Shown here one piece after another: positions 32,891 through 40,672 of a stretch of 57,975 nt of DNA. The position numbers and the translations under genes were made by a program. This DNA comes from Mycobacterium sp. KBS0706 (GTDB taxonomy: Bacteria > Pseudomonadota > Alphaproteobacteria > DSM-16000 > Inquilinaceae). The notes beneath the pieces are model-generated. The model worked only from the letters and a program-made list of their open reading frames with translations, was not told where the DNA came from and ran no database searches. Within the stretch, counting starts at the first letter, position 1. Each line of letters opens with the position of its first letter. The stretch lies in the NCBI RefSeq assembly GCF_005938675.2, contig NZ_VCCH02000052.1, positions 1 to 57,975 on the forward strand, given 5' to 3'.

Positions 32891-33666
32891 GCCAGCTTTG
32901 TCGGCCCACTCCCCAGCACCAGATCGATCTGTAATCCAATAGTGCGCTCCGAGATCCAGCCCCAGCTCAGTAGGCGAGCTAAAGTGCCTCCGGCAGCACC
33001 ATCCTCCGCGGATATACCAGCAAATACTACAGTCATATTTCCAAATACTATGCTAAGAAAATTTCTATATGACTCGCTTGAAAACAATTTTTCGACATCC
33101 GACTGAGTAAAAATCCAAGACGTTTGATCATCAATTATGCCATGAAGATTTGCTATAAACGGCCTTCTTGCGCCTACAACGTGTGCATAGGAGGGAGCGT
33201 CTCTTCCACTAAAACTCGCCGGTCGTTCTTGTGGTCTAATAATTCTATGGGATCCATCGACAAATCCATCTAGGTTCAACGTCAAAACCGCTCCAACTCC
33301 CGGCAATCTCCATACATCGTTATACAGTTCTGGTATTTGTATTTTCTCGACATCGCCTATTTTTTCTCTTATACTGGCAACAAAATTTGTTCTACCAATG
33401 ATGTTCTTGATGGTTTCAAAGGAACTCCAATAGTTTTGGTTTAATTTTATTTCTTCAAGTTTTCTTTCTTTCAGTTCAGTTTCGTCTTTTTCGAGACCGG
33501 ATAATGAGTCGAGAGCCTCACCAATAAGATCATCTTTGAGTTTTTGCCATGTAGGCAATCCAGCGGGAGCACTAAAGCCTGCTCCTATCCAGAAAGCGAT
33601 GGGTCGACGACGTTCTGCATGTTCTGTACGCAGTCTCTGATATGTTCGTTGAGATAATTTGAACAT
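32881..33666 (-). CDS. SIR2-like NADase domain fragment (first piece)
   Basis: A 261-residue protein. It has the Rossmann loop FWIGAGFSAPAGLP (residues 25-38), the TLNLD motif (129-133, the SIR2 TxNxD equivalent) and the catalytic histidine in ANLHG (His175). SIR2-like domains of this type in defence systems degrade NAD to abort phage infection. The last 35 residues after about 227 (WGWISERTI onward) are out-of-frame translation caused by a one-base deletion near 32971, so the authentic C-terminus is missing. The catalytic core is intact and the fragment could in principle still fold. AT-rich codon use sets it apart from the neighbouring genes. Confidence 0.7.
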   Translation of the reverse strand: MFKLSQRTYQRLRTEHAERRRPIAFWIGAGFSAPAGLPTWQKLKDDLIGEALDSLSGLEKDETELKERKLEEIKLNQNYWSSFETIKNIIGRTNFVASIREKIGDVEKIQIPELYNDVWRLPGVGAVLTLNLDGFVDGSHRIIRPQERPASFSGRDAPSYAHVVGARRPFIANLHGIIDDQTSWIFTQSDVEKLFSSESYRNFLSIVFGNMTVVFAGISAEDGAAGGTLARLLSWGWISERTIGLQIDLVLGSGPTKLACR

Positions 33667-34067
33667 CCTATCACCTCAGATTATCAAACGTTTATACATA
33701 TTTATTTTAACATCACGGCAACGAAGACCTCTCTTCCATTCAGGTTGAATCCAAACCTAGAATCCTGTCTATTCTTGACCACCATACTCCCTTCATCATA
33801 TTTTAGCTTCGCACCACCCTTCGGCTAAAGAATCTCACGCCTCGCTTATGAGGTCACGAATCTGTAACTCCATATTGGACTAGCGCCAAGCGGCTTCTCA
33901 AACCACTGGACAGCATCTTGAGTCAGCACCGGTCCCGCGCCTTGGATTGTCGGGGACATGAGAGTGCCGGCACAATCATAGTCGTGCACAGACGCTCCTC
34001 GGGATCTCCCACCACGTTCGAGTTATAATTCCCAGATTTTGCGCCTCGCCAAGGATCACCCCCATAC
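33667..34067. other. AT-rich upstream flank of the SIR2-kinase island
   Basis: About 400 bases without a credible gene. The first 80 bases are very AT-rich and probably carry the island promoter. Composition rises to normal GC by about 34050. I see no tRNA, integrase or terminal repeat that would define an element boundary. Confidence 0.4.
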
Positions 34068-34240
34068 CCACCCTCCTCCCCGCCGAGCTCGTCTGGTATG
34101 TCACCGGCCGCTTCTAACAGGCCGAGCCGGACGGCCCGGTGGCGGATTACGGCTATTTCCTGCACCTGCCCTTCCTCGACGTGCCGCTGATCCCCGGCCG
34201 CGCGGCGAAGGCACCGCCCACTTCACCTTGGCCGCCCGAT
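34068..34240 (+). pseudogene. Decayed 5' copy of the conserved gene at 36255
   Basis: This stretch is closely similar to 36262-36430, the first 55 or so codons of the hypothetical gene at 36255-36845. Long exact blocks include TACGGCTATTTCCTGCACCT and CTCGACGTGCCGCTG. The copy has lost its ATG, has a TAA at 34115-34117 where the intact gene has TAC, carries small deletions after CCGCTG, and stops abruptly at about 34240, right before the convergent phosphoesterase gene. It is a truncated duplicate at the edge of the AT-rich island. Confidence 0.8.
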
Positions 34241-34258
34241 AACGCCCAGCAATCCTGA

Positions 34259-35008
34259 CTACGCCTCCACTTTCGGCCGGAACGTCTCCACCGCCTCCCG
34301 ATCGCCCACCCTGGCCCGGACGTAGCAATCGGCCCAGGCGGCGACGTCCGGGTAACCGGACCGCGCCACCGTCGCGGCGCAGGCCGCGTCGAGGTCGAGA
34401 TTCGTGCGCCGGAGGTGCACGCCGCGGTCGAGCAGGGCCCAATGCGCGCCCGGCCGGCCATAGGGCATGCCGATGCTGCCGGGATTGACCACCAGGCGGC
34501 CGTTCACCAGGCGCAGGAACGGCATATGGGTGTGGCCGCACACCACCGTCCCGACCTCGGCGCCCAGCCCGTCGAAGACCTCCGCCCAGCGGTCGAAGCC
34601 GGAGTCGACCAGGACCATCTCGTCGTCGCGGCGCGGGGTGGCGTGGCAGAAATGCACGCGGCCGAGGCCGGCGACCGGCAGGGACAGCGAGAGCGGCAGC
34701 CGCGACAGCCAATCGAGGTGGCGGTCGCTCAGCTGCCCGGCGGCCCAGGCCCCGATCAATCCGGGGGTCGCCGCCGGCTTGCCGCGCCGGTATTCGACCA
34801 GCTCGCGGTCGGCATTGCCGCGAATCCAGGCGGCGCGGTCGCCGAGGGCGAGCAGCCGGTCGAGCACCTCGCAGGGATGCGGCCCCGCCGCCGCGTCGCC
34901 GAGGATGACGATGCGCTCGGCGCCCGCCACCTCGGGCTCGGCCAGCACTGCGTCGAGGGCGGGCAGGACGCCGTGAATATCGGCGAGGACAACGATCCGG
35001 TCCGGCAT
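34259..35008 (-). CDS. Calcineurin-like metallophosphoesterase (YfcE/MJ0936-like)
   Basis: A 249-residue cytosolic phosphoesterase. The five metal and catalytic motifs are in order: LADIHG (residues 8-13), ILGDAAAGP, IRGNADRE, HFCHATP and VVCGHTHMP. It closes with NPGSIGMPYG, a signature of the YfcE/diadenosine-tetraphosphatase-like group that uses two divalent metals to hydrolyse phosphodiesters. Physiological substrate unknown. The start ATG at 35008 has GGGGGAG two bases upstream of its spacer and the first motif right after. Unrelated to its AT-rich neighbours. Confidence 0.9.
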   Translation of the reverse strand: MPDRIVVLADIHGVLPALDAVLAEPEVAGAERIVILGDAAAGPHPCEVLDRLLALGDRAAWIRGNADRELVEYRRGKPAATPGLIGAWAAGQLSDRHLDWLSRLPLSLSLPVAGLGRVHFCHATPRRDDEMVLVDSGFDRWAEVFDGLGAEVGTVVCGHTHMPFLRLVNGRLVVNPGSIGMPYGRPGAHWALLDRGVHLRRTNLDLDAACAATVARSGYPDVAAWADCYVRARVGDREAVETFRPKVEA

Positions 35009-35494
35009 GGCTCCCCCAGGGGATCGAAGGATCGATCGGCGCCATCGAGACCCGGCACCCGTTCCGGCATCATAGCGCGCCCCCGCCCCGGCGCATGGTA
35101 TCGATCAGCTTTGACACGACCAGCCCATGACCGAGGCCATGCCCCATGTCGCCATGGGCCGCCTTCTTCACTGCCGCATCTCTCGCTGAATTCAGCTCCC
35201 AGATCGGCTCTGCGATTTTAGGTAAAATCAAACCTCTTTTCATCATCTGAATTTCTAAATTGATATCGTGTTTTAGTATTGAAAATACCTGTTTTTCATA
35301 AAAATAAATTCTTTGACTAACTGTCGAATCGGAATGACTTTGCTGCTACCCGCCGCTCCGACTTGGCATTTTGCAGAAGAACTGTCCTGAACGCAGATGC
35401 CGATCCGGAGATCGCGGGTGGTCGACGCCTACGCCAAGCGGCTGCACGGCGGCGGGGCGCGCAGACGGCTCTCGCCAGATCGGGAGGGCCCGCG
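35009..35494. other. Intergenic region between the phosphoesterase and the GT29-like gene
   Basis: About 485 bases. 35215-35340 is strikingly AT-rich (runs such as CATCTGAATTTCTAAATTG) and may hold the promoter for the plus-strand gene. The ORF that starts at 35363 has an unlikely arginine-rich N-terminus, so I treat 35363-35494 as leader rather than coding sequence. Confidence 0.4.
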
Positions 35495-36157
35495 TTGCAA
35501 CAGACCGTCATGATCGTCGGCAACGGGCCGGTCGGCGCCCACGCCGCCGCAAGAATTGCCACGGCGGCCTATGTCATCCGCTTCAACGACTGCCGCTCCT
35601 TCCCGGAAGCGCGAGGCCGCACCGATGTGGTCGCGGTCTGCAACACCGGCAGGCCGGGCCCGGCCATGCTGTCCAGCCAATCCTGGCGCCGGCATCCCGC
35701 AATCCGCGTTGCCTCCGAGATCTGGTCCGTCCGCGATCCGCAGAAATTCGCCGAGATGCGCGGCCCGCTGTCGGCACGCCGTCCCGACCTGCACGATTTC
35801 TGCGACGACCACACCGACGGGTTCGCCGCCTTCGCCGCCGACACCGGCAAGCTGCACCGGATCCTCGCCCGGTCGATCCACGAGCATGTCGACGCGCAGC
35901 TCGCCGCCTTCGACCCGCCCCCCTATATCGTGCCGAGCAGCGGCGCGGTCGTGATCGCCGCGGCCCTGCAGTGGTTTCCGGATCATGCCGTGGCTCTCGC
36001 CGGATTCTCCCACCAGGGCTCGGATTGCCACCCGTTCTCGGCCGAGCGGTGCTTCGTCGACGCGCTCGTCGCCGCAGGACGGCTGCACCGCGTCGGTCCC
36101 GACCAGGAACTGACGTCGGCGGGGATCGAGTTGGCCGGCAGCCCGGCAGCCGGATGA
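35495..36157 (+). CDS. Glycosyltransferase family 29-like protein (urease-operon accessory-like)
   Basis: About 220 residues. It opens with MIVGNGPVGAHAAARI and AYVIRFNDCR, the pattern of GT29-like or so-called urease operon accessory proteins: a VGNG nucleotide-sugar loop followed by an RFN segment. PYIVPSSGAVVIAAAL and the C-terminal HPFSAERCFVDAL match the second sialyl-motif-like region, including a conserved His. No signal peptide, so it is probably cytosolic and acts on surface polysaccharide precursors. I propose TTG at 35495 because GGGAGGG lies 8 bases before it; ATG at 35510 is an alternative. No urease genes are nearby. Confidence 0.65.
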   Translation: MQQTVMIVGNGPVGAHAAARIATAAYVIRFNDCRSFPEARGRTDVVAVCNTGRPGPAMLSSQSWRRHPAIRVASEIWSVRDPQKFAEMRGPLSARRPDLHDFCDDHTDGFAAFAADTGKLHRILARSIHEHVDAQLAAFDPPPYIVPSSGAVVIAAALQWFPDHAVALAGFSHQGSDCHPFSAERCFVDALVAAGRLHRVGPDQELTSAGIELAGSPAAG

Positions 36158-36254
36158 TGCCGGGGGCGGGGCGGTCGTGGACCGCAAGCGGGACATCCGG
36201 TAAGCACGAGGTCTCCGACGCCATGATCCCCGTCCCCCGACGAAGGACCGCCGT

Positions 36255-36845
36255 ATGACCGCCCTGCTTCCCGCCGAGCTCGCCTGGTACGTCACCGGCC
36301 GCTTCTACCAGGCCGAGCAGGACGGCCCGGTGGCGGATTACGGCTATTTCCTGCACCTGCCCTTCCTCGACGTGCCGCTGTTCGACGGCAAGCGCGGTGA
36401 GACGACCGCCCATTTCACCTTCGCCGCCCGCCCGTTCCAGGCGCATGGCGTTGGCAATGGCGGGCTGCAGCTCGGGATTGATCCGGTCGGCGAGTTCTCG
36501 ATCTACCTGCAGCGCCGGCCGGAAGGGACCTTCGACGACCCGGCCTCCTTCGCCCGGGGCGACTGCATCGCCACCTTCCGCCGCGCCAGCCTGGTGGTCG
36601 GCACCACGGTCACCCAGCCCGACGGCTCGAAATCGACTGCGCTGGTCGGCACCAACGTGTTCTCCGCCCGCCTGGTCGACAGCCGGCCCTTCGACTTCGC
36701 CGGCAGCCGCCACGACGTCGCCGAGCATCTCGGCCGCGGCGTCACCCAGTTCGGCACCGCCGCGGGCGCGCCGATCCTGCCGACGCCGGCGGGCTTCTAC
36801 CTCGTGGTGCCCTTCACCGGCTCGGCCATCGCGCTGGGCCGGTAG
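36255..36845 (+). CDS. Conserved hypothetical protein
   Basis: A 196-residue protein I do not recognise. No signal peptide or membrane helix. It is beta-rich, with aromatic strands such as ADYGYFLHLPFLDVPLFDG, AHFTFAARPF and GEFSIYLQRRPEGTF, consistent with a jelly-roll or lipocalin-like sandwich. The C-terminus ends on FYLVVPFTGSAIALGR. The gene is in normal GC context and lies 5 bases before an APH-fold kinase gene, so the two are probably cotranscribed. A truncated copy of its 5' end sits 2.2 kb upstream at 34068-34240, indicating a local duplication. Confidence 0.75.
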   Translation: MTALLPAELAWYVTGRFYQAEQDGPVADYGYFLHLPFLDVPLFDGKRGETTAHFTFAARPFQAHGVGNGGLQLGIDPVGEFSIYLQRRPEGTFDDPASFARGDCIATFRRASLVVGTTVTQPDGSKSTALVGTNVFSARLVDSRPFDFAGSRHDVAEHLGRGVTQFGTAAGAPILPTPAGFYLVVPFTGSAIALGR

Positions 36846-36850
36846 GCGGG

Positions 36851-37789
36851 ATGGAGGGTCCCCTCGCGCGGCTGCTGCAGCACGTCCTTCCCGGCGCCCG
36901 CCTGCGCGCCGCGCGCCCCCTGGCCGGCGGTGTCTCGGCCGAGGTGACGGCGCTGGAGGTCGTGCATCCGGACGGACGGGCCGAGACCCTGGTGCTGCGC
37001 CGGCACGGCGCCGCCGACCTGGCGCGCGACCCGGACATCGCGGCGCATGAGTTTCGGCTGCTGCAGCTGCTGCAGGCGGCCGGCGTGCCCGCGCCCCTGC
37101 CGCTGTATCTGGACGAGAGCGGCACGATCCTGCCCACGCCCTTCCTGCTGCAGAGCTTCGTCGACGGCGACACCGAGGACGTGCCGGCCGACCTCGACGA
37201 CCATATGCGCCAGCTGGCCGGGGCGCTGGCCGCGATCCACCGCGTGCCGGCGTCCGAGGTGCCGTTCCTGCCGCTGCAGGAAGAGCAGGCGGCGGCGCTG
37301 ATCGCCCAGCCGAGGCCCGAGCTGGATGAGAGCTTGGCCGAATCCCGCCTGCGCACCGCCCTGGCCGCCTCCTGGCCCCCGCCCCGCCGCAACCCGCCGG
37401 TGCTGCTGCATGGCGATGTCTGGCCCGGCAACCTGCTGTGGCGCGGCGGCCGGCTGCAGGCGATGGTCGACTGGGAGGACGCCGCCATCGGCGACCCGCT
37501 GGCCGACCTGGCCAATGCCCGGCTGGAGCTGTTCATCGCTCTCGGCGAAAACGCCATGGCCGCCCTCACCCGCCACTATCTCGCCATCTCCGCGATCGAC
37601 ACGGCCGCCCTGCCCCTCTGGGATCTATGGGCGGCGCTGCGCCCGATCGCCGGCCTGCCCGGCTGGGGCCTGGAGCCGGAGGTCGAGCACCGCCTGCGGG
37701 AAAGGCACCGCGCCTTTACCGCCCGCGCATTGGCGGCAGAAGCATCGCCGACCTCCGGACCGGCGGCCGCCGCACCGGCGCGTTTATGA
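36851..37789 (+). CDS. Aminoglycoside phosphotransferase-fold kinase
   Basis: A 312-residue kinase of the APH/choline-kinase fold. The N-lobe has LAGGVSAEV and the ATP lysine region TLVLRRHG. The C-lobe has the catalytic motif LHGDVWPGNLLW (Brenner-type HGDxxxxN) and VDWEDA with the magnesium Asp. Such proteins phosphorylate small hydroxyl compounds, sugars or acyl-CoA intermediates; antibiotic resistance cannot be assumed. Five bases separate it from the upstream hypothetical gene. The C-terminal 25 residues are Ala/Pro-rich and low complexity. Confidence 0.88.
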   Translation: MEGPLARLLQHVLPGARLRAARPLAGGVSAEVTALEVVHPDGRAETLVLRRHGAADLARDPDIAAHEFRLLQLLQAAGVPAPLPLYLDESGTILPTPFLLQSFVDGDTEDVPADLDDHMRQLAGALAAIHRVPASEVPFLPLQEEQAAALIAQPRPELDESLAESRLRTALAASWPPPRRNPPVLLHGDVWPGNLLWRGGRLQAMVDWEDAAIGDPLADLANARLELFIALGENAMAALTRHYLAISAIDTAALPLWDLWAALRPIAGLPGWGLEPEVEHRLRERHRAFTARALAAEASPTSGPAAAAPARL

Positions 37790-37888
37790 GCGACACTCCC
37801 GCTCCAGGCGCGTTATCGTGCCTCGCATAGCCGGCCGCCCCCGCTGGAAGCGCCGTCGCTGCGCCGAATATTGGATGGGAGATCGTCG

Positions 37889-38242
37889 ATGTCGTTCCGT
37901 CTCTGCGCCATTGCCGCCGCCCTCACCGCCACATTGGCCATGCCGGCCCAAGCCCAGCTCCTGTTCATGCTCACCCGCAGCGGCGCCAAGCTGACGGCCG
38001 AGGACATGGCCACGGTGCGCGGCTCAGTGGGGCGCCTGCTCGCCCAGCAGAAAGTCGGGACGTCCGACGGCTGGACCGCCTCGAACGGCGTGACGGGCGA
38101 GACCACCCTGGCGCGCCTGTTCGAGAGCGACGGCTATCCCTGCGCCGAGATCAAGCTCCAGATCAGCCGCGCCGGCCGGCAGACGCCCTACGCCTTCAAC
38201 GTCTGCAAGAACACCGACGGCCAGTGGCTGATCGCGCCCTGA
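37889..38242 (+). CDS. Secreted 17-kDa surface-antigen-like protein
   Basis: A 117-residue exported protein with a signal peptide at residues 1-23 (cleaved after AQA). The mature domain contains a Cys-containing PCAEIKLQI strand and ends with FNVCKNTDGQWLIAP. That pairing of two cysteines with a terminal DGxW motif is typical of the 17-kDa surface-antigen family; a disulfide in the periplasm is likely. It lacks a lipobox. The ATG at 37889 follows GGGAGAT. Function of the family is poorly defined; cell-envelope structure is the usual suggestion. Confidence 0.75.
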   Translation: MSFRLCAIAAALTATLAMPAQAQLLFMLTRSGAKLTAEDMATVRGSVGRLLAQQKVGTSDGWTASNGVTGETTLARLFESDGYPCAEIKLQISRAGRQTPYAFNVCKNTDGQWLIAP

Positions 38243-38257
38243 CGCCGCCGGATCCGG

Positions 38258-39190
38258 TCACGTCGCCGATCCCGGCAAGGCGGTCAGCCAGATCAGCAGC
38301 GTCGGGACCGACAGCAGCGTCGTGATCGAGACCGTGGCGGCGACCAGCGGCTCCTCGACCTTGTACTCGCCGGCCAGGATATAGACCGTCTTCGCGGTCG
38401 GCACGGCGGCGCAGACCACGGCGGCGATGGTGTAGAGCGGGTTCAAGCCCGTCGCCAGGCACAGGCCGTAGACGATCAGCGGCATGACCACCAGCTTCAC
38501 GGCCGCGAGGATGAGCGACGCCCGCAGGTTCGCGCGCAGCCCCGCGACCGACAGGCCGAGCCCGATGGCGAACAGCGCGCAGGGCGTCAGCGCGTCCGCG
38601 AAGATGGTCAGATAGGCCGCGACCGGGGCCGGGATCGGCAGGCCCGCGACCGCCCCGGCCAGGCCGAGCAGGGTGGACAGCACCATCGGGTTGAGCAGGA
38701 TCTGCCGCGCCAGGGCCGCCGGGCGCACCCCCTGCCCGCCCCGCCCGCCGCTTTCCAGCAGGATCACGGCCGCCGGGAACATCACCCCCGCCACGAACAC
38801 CGTGGCGATGGCGGCTGGCAGGACGGCGGGCTGGCCGTAGATCGAATGCAGGATCGGCAGCGCCACGAAGCCGGTGTTGGTCATCGCCGCGGCCATGCCG
38901 TGGATCGTGCTGCTGGCGAGGCCGCGCCCCCACGCGGCGCGGACCGCCAGGAACACCAGTGCGAAGCACAGGGCGGAGCCGCCGCCGAACGCCAGCAGGA
39001 AGCGTCCTTGCAGCAGGTTGCGCGCCGGCTCCTGCGCGATGGTGACGACCAGCAGCGCCGGCATCGCGACGTTGTAGGCGAAATGCACCAGCCCGTCGGC
39101 CAGCGACCGCGAGACATAGCCGGACCAACCGGCCAGCCAGCCGGTGACGATGATCGCGAACACGGGAAGAACCAGGTTGGCGACGTCCAT
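38258..39190 (-). CDS. AEC-family transporter (auxin efflux carrier-like permease)
   Basis: A 310-residue inner-membrane protein with about ten membrane helices in two five-helix halves. The first half has GWLAGWSGYVSRSLADGLVHFAYNVAMPALL, with the conserved Asn-Pro kinks, and the second half has ALTPCALFAIGLGLS and PLIVYGLC. Bacterial AEC proteins export or import small carboxylates such as malonate or malate. I choose the ATG at 39190 (GGGGGAG 9 bases upstream) because the first helix then begins at once. The 411-residue ORF adds a hydrophilic lead. It converges with the 17-kDa-like gene 16 bases away. Confidence 0.88.
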   Translation of the reverse strand: MDVANLVLPVFAIIVTGWLAGWSGYVSRSLADGLVHFAYNVAMPALLVVTIAQEPARNLLQGRFLLAFGGGSALCFALVFLAVRAAWGRGLASSTIHGMAAAMTNTGFVALPILHSIYGQPAVLPAAIATVFVAGVMFPAAVILLESGGRGGQGVRPAALARQILLNPMVLSTLLGLAGAVAGLPIPAPVAAYLTIFADALTPCALFAIGLGLSVAGLRANLRASLILAAVKLVVMPLIVYGLCLATGLNPLYTIAAVVCAAVPTAKTVYILAGEYKVEEPLVAATVSITTLLSVPTLLIWLTALPGSAT

Positions 39191-39453
39191 CCGGATCTGC
39201 TCCCCCGATCGGGCCGCGGTGCGCACCCACGGCGCAGCATATCGCGCCGGGCGGTGTCGCGGGTGGCACATGTTGGTGGTCGCCGACGACCGCCCTACGC
39301 CCTCCGACTTATCTCCTAGGAGCCATGTCCAGCCCTCCGGAGAATGGGCATGCGATGAACGAGGGATTCGGACGCGCCGGAAAGGCTCTCTTGGTGGAGA
39401 TGCTCGCCACGGATAGGATGCTACGCAAAGTCGTTGTATAGGGAACGGCAAAC

Positions 39454-39666
39454 ATGAACGAACTCCCCGAATCCCACGATCCGGACAGTTCAAAACAAAA
39501 TCGGCGTGACTTCATGTCGAAATGCGGACGGTTTGCGGTGATTACACCGCCTGCGATGACGATCTTGTTGTCGACGAGCCTGACGTCCGAGGCCATCGCC
39601 AAATCAGGCGGCAAAAAAGGCGGCTCCTTCGCCGAGCACACCCCCTCCACGAGGCCCGGAAGCTGA
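39454..39666 (+). CDS. Tiny Tat-signal-like protein of unknown function
   Basis: A 70-residue protein with NRRDFMSKCGRFAVITPP. The RRDFM twin-arginine motif, the hydrophobic TPPAMTILLSTSL segment and the EAIAKS cleavage-like site together resemble a Tat signal peptide. Only about 18 residues would remain after cleavage, mainly Gly, Lys and Ser. Similar short NRRxFxSKCGRFAVxTPPAxTxLLS proteins occur in other alphaproteobacteria. It stands alone, followed 76 bases later by a strong terminator. Whether it is exported, or a leader for something else, is unknown. Confidence 0.6.
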   Translation: MNELPESHDPDSSKQNRRDFMSKCGRFAVITPPAMTILLSTSLTSEAIAKSGGKKGGSFAEHTPSTRPGS

Positions 39667-39741
39667 TCCAAATCTCAGTGTGACGTCGAGATCGCTCCTC
39701 GACGGATCACAGGCCTGGGCAGGGTACTGCACCGCAGCCTT

Positions 39742-39776
39742 GGGGGCCGACCCGCAACCCGGCCCCCTCTTTTTTT
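39742..39776 (+). terminator. Rho-independent terminator
   Basis: A GGGGGCCG arm (39742-39749), a 10-base loop and a CGGCCCCC arm (39760-39767) are followed by TCT and a run of seven T. This is a textbook intrinsic terminator reading rightwards, ending the small-gene transcript just before the convergent sitD. Confidence 0.9.
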
Positions 39777-39790
39777 GCGGCTTCGGCCGA

Positions 39791-40672
39791 TCAGGCCTGC
39801 AACTGCCCGGGGTCGGCCGGCGAAGTGCGGACGCGCCGCAGCAGCCCGTTCTTCGGGGCGAACAGGAAGGCCAGGGCGAACAGCAGCGCCTGGACCACGA
39901 CGATCGACGGGCCGGTGGCGCCGTCGAGCCAGAAGCTGAGCAGGGTGCCGAGGACGCTGGACAGCACCGCGGACCCGACCGCCGCCGCCATCACCCGGCC
40001 GAAGCGGTCGGCCAGCAGGAGGCCGATGCAGCCCGGCGTCACCAGCATCGCCATCACCAGCACCACGCCGACCGCCTGCAGCGCCGCGACGATGGTGGCG
40101 GCCACCAAGAGCAGCAGGATCAGCTCCAGCCGCCGCGGCGAGATCCCGGTCACCCGGGCCTGGCCGGGGTCGAAGCAGAACAGGATCAGGTCGCGGCGCA
40201 GCACCAGCACCGCGGCGAGCGTGACCGACCCGACCGCCAGGGTCTGGATCATGTCCGCCGGCTCGATGCCCAGCAGGTTGCCGAACAGCACATGCATGAA
40301 GTGGATGTCGCTCGGCGTCGCCACCAGCAGCACCATGCCGAGCGCCAGGAAGCCGGTGAAGGCGATGCCGAGCACGGCGTCGCTCTTGACCCGGCAGCGT
40401 GCCTCGATCGCCCCGGCCGACAGCACGCAGGCCATGCCGCTGGCGACCGCGCCGAGCGACATCGGCAGCCCGGCGACATAGGCCAGGATGATGCCGGGCA
40501 GCACGGCGTGCGAGACCGCGTCGCCGACCAGGGCCCAGCCCTTCAGCACGACGAAGCAGGACAGCACGGCGCAGACCGTGCCGACGAAAGCGGCGACCAG
40601 CATCGCCTCGACCATGAAGCCGTGCCGCAGCGGCTCGGCCGCGGCCTCGAGCAGGGATTGGAGGGCGGTCAC
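39791..40672 (-). CDS. sitD: Mn/Fe ABC transporter permease SitD
   Basis: A 293-residue permease of the ABC-3 (metal) family with about eight membrane helices. Blocks AVLSCFVVLKGWALVGDAVSHAVLPG and VVLVMAMLVTPGCIGLLLADRF are characteristic of SitC/SitD and MntB-type permeases. It starts with GTG at 40672, overlapping the sitC stop by four bases (GTGA). The longest ORF would extend through sitC in the wrong frame. It forms a heterodimer with SitC in the inner membrane to admit manganese or ferrous iron. Confidence 0.92.
   Translation of the reverse strand: MTALQSLLEAAAEPLRHGFMVEAMLVAAFVGTVCAVLSCFVVLKGWALVGDAVSHAVLPGIILAYVAGLPMSLGAVASGMACVLSAGAIEARCRVKSDAVLGIAFTGFLALGMVLLVATPSDIHFMHVLFGNLLGIEPADMIQTLAVGSVTLAAVLVLRRDLILFCFDPGQARVTGISPRRLELILLLLVAATIVAALQAVGVVLVMAMLVTPGCIGLLLADRFGRVMAAAVGSAVLSSVLGTLLSFWLDGATGPSIVVVQALLFALAFLFAPKNGLLRRVRTSPADPGQLQA

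Larger units (their letters stand above)
31277..33666 (-). pseudogene. SIR2-like/Ser-Thr kinase fusion gene, broken by a frameshift and an in-frame stop
   Basis: Read continuously on the minus strand this is one gene of about 795 codons. The SIR2-like frame runs from 33666 and loses register near 32971; the continuation in the -1-shifted frame reads HYWITDR, then EWADKAG, then VQIISYTP. This is the natural end of such a SIR2 domain and leads straight into the frame of the kinase N-lobe. That frame is cut by a single TAG at 32414-32416, after which the same frame continues with kinase sequence (FRRGVQSLHYLTNA, then AHLVEAFEIP) into the C-lobe. So two point lesions separate three apparent ORFs. 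The whole gene is AT-rich compared with its flanks, a sign of transfer. Intact relatives would be predicted NAD-consuming, phosphorylation-gated defence proteins. Sequencing error is an alternative explanation for one or both lesions. Confidence 0.72.

Noticed and set aside
35363..35494. N-terminal extension of the GT29-like gene from the first ATG.
   Set aside because: Arginine-rich, unlike the family, and a better ribosome binding site precedes the TTG at 35495.
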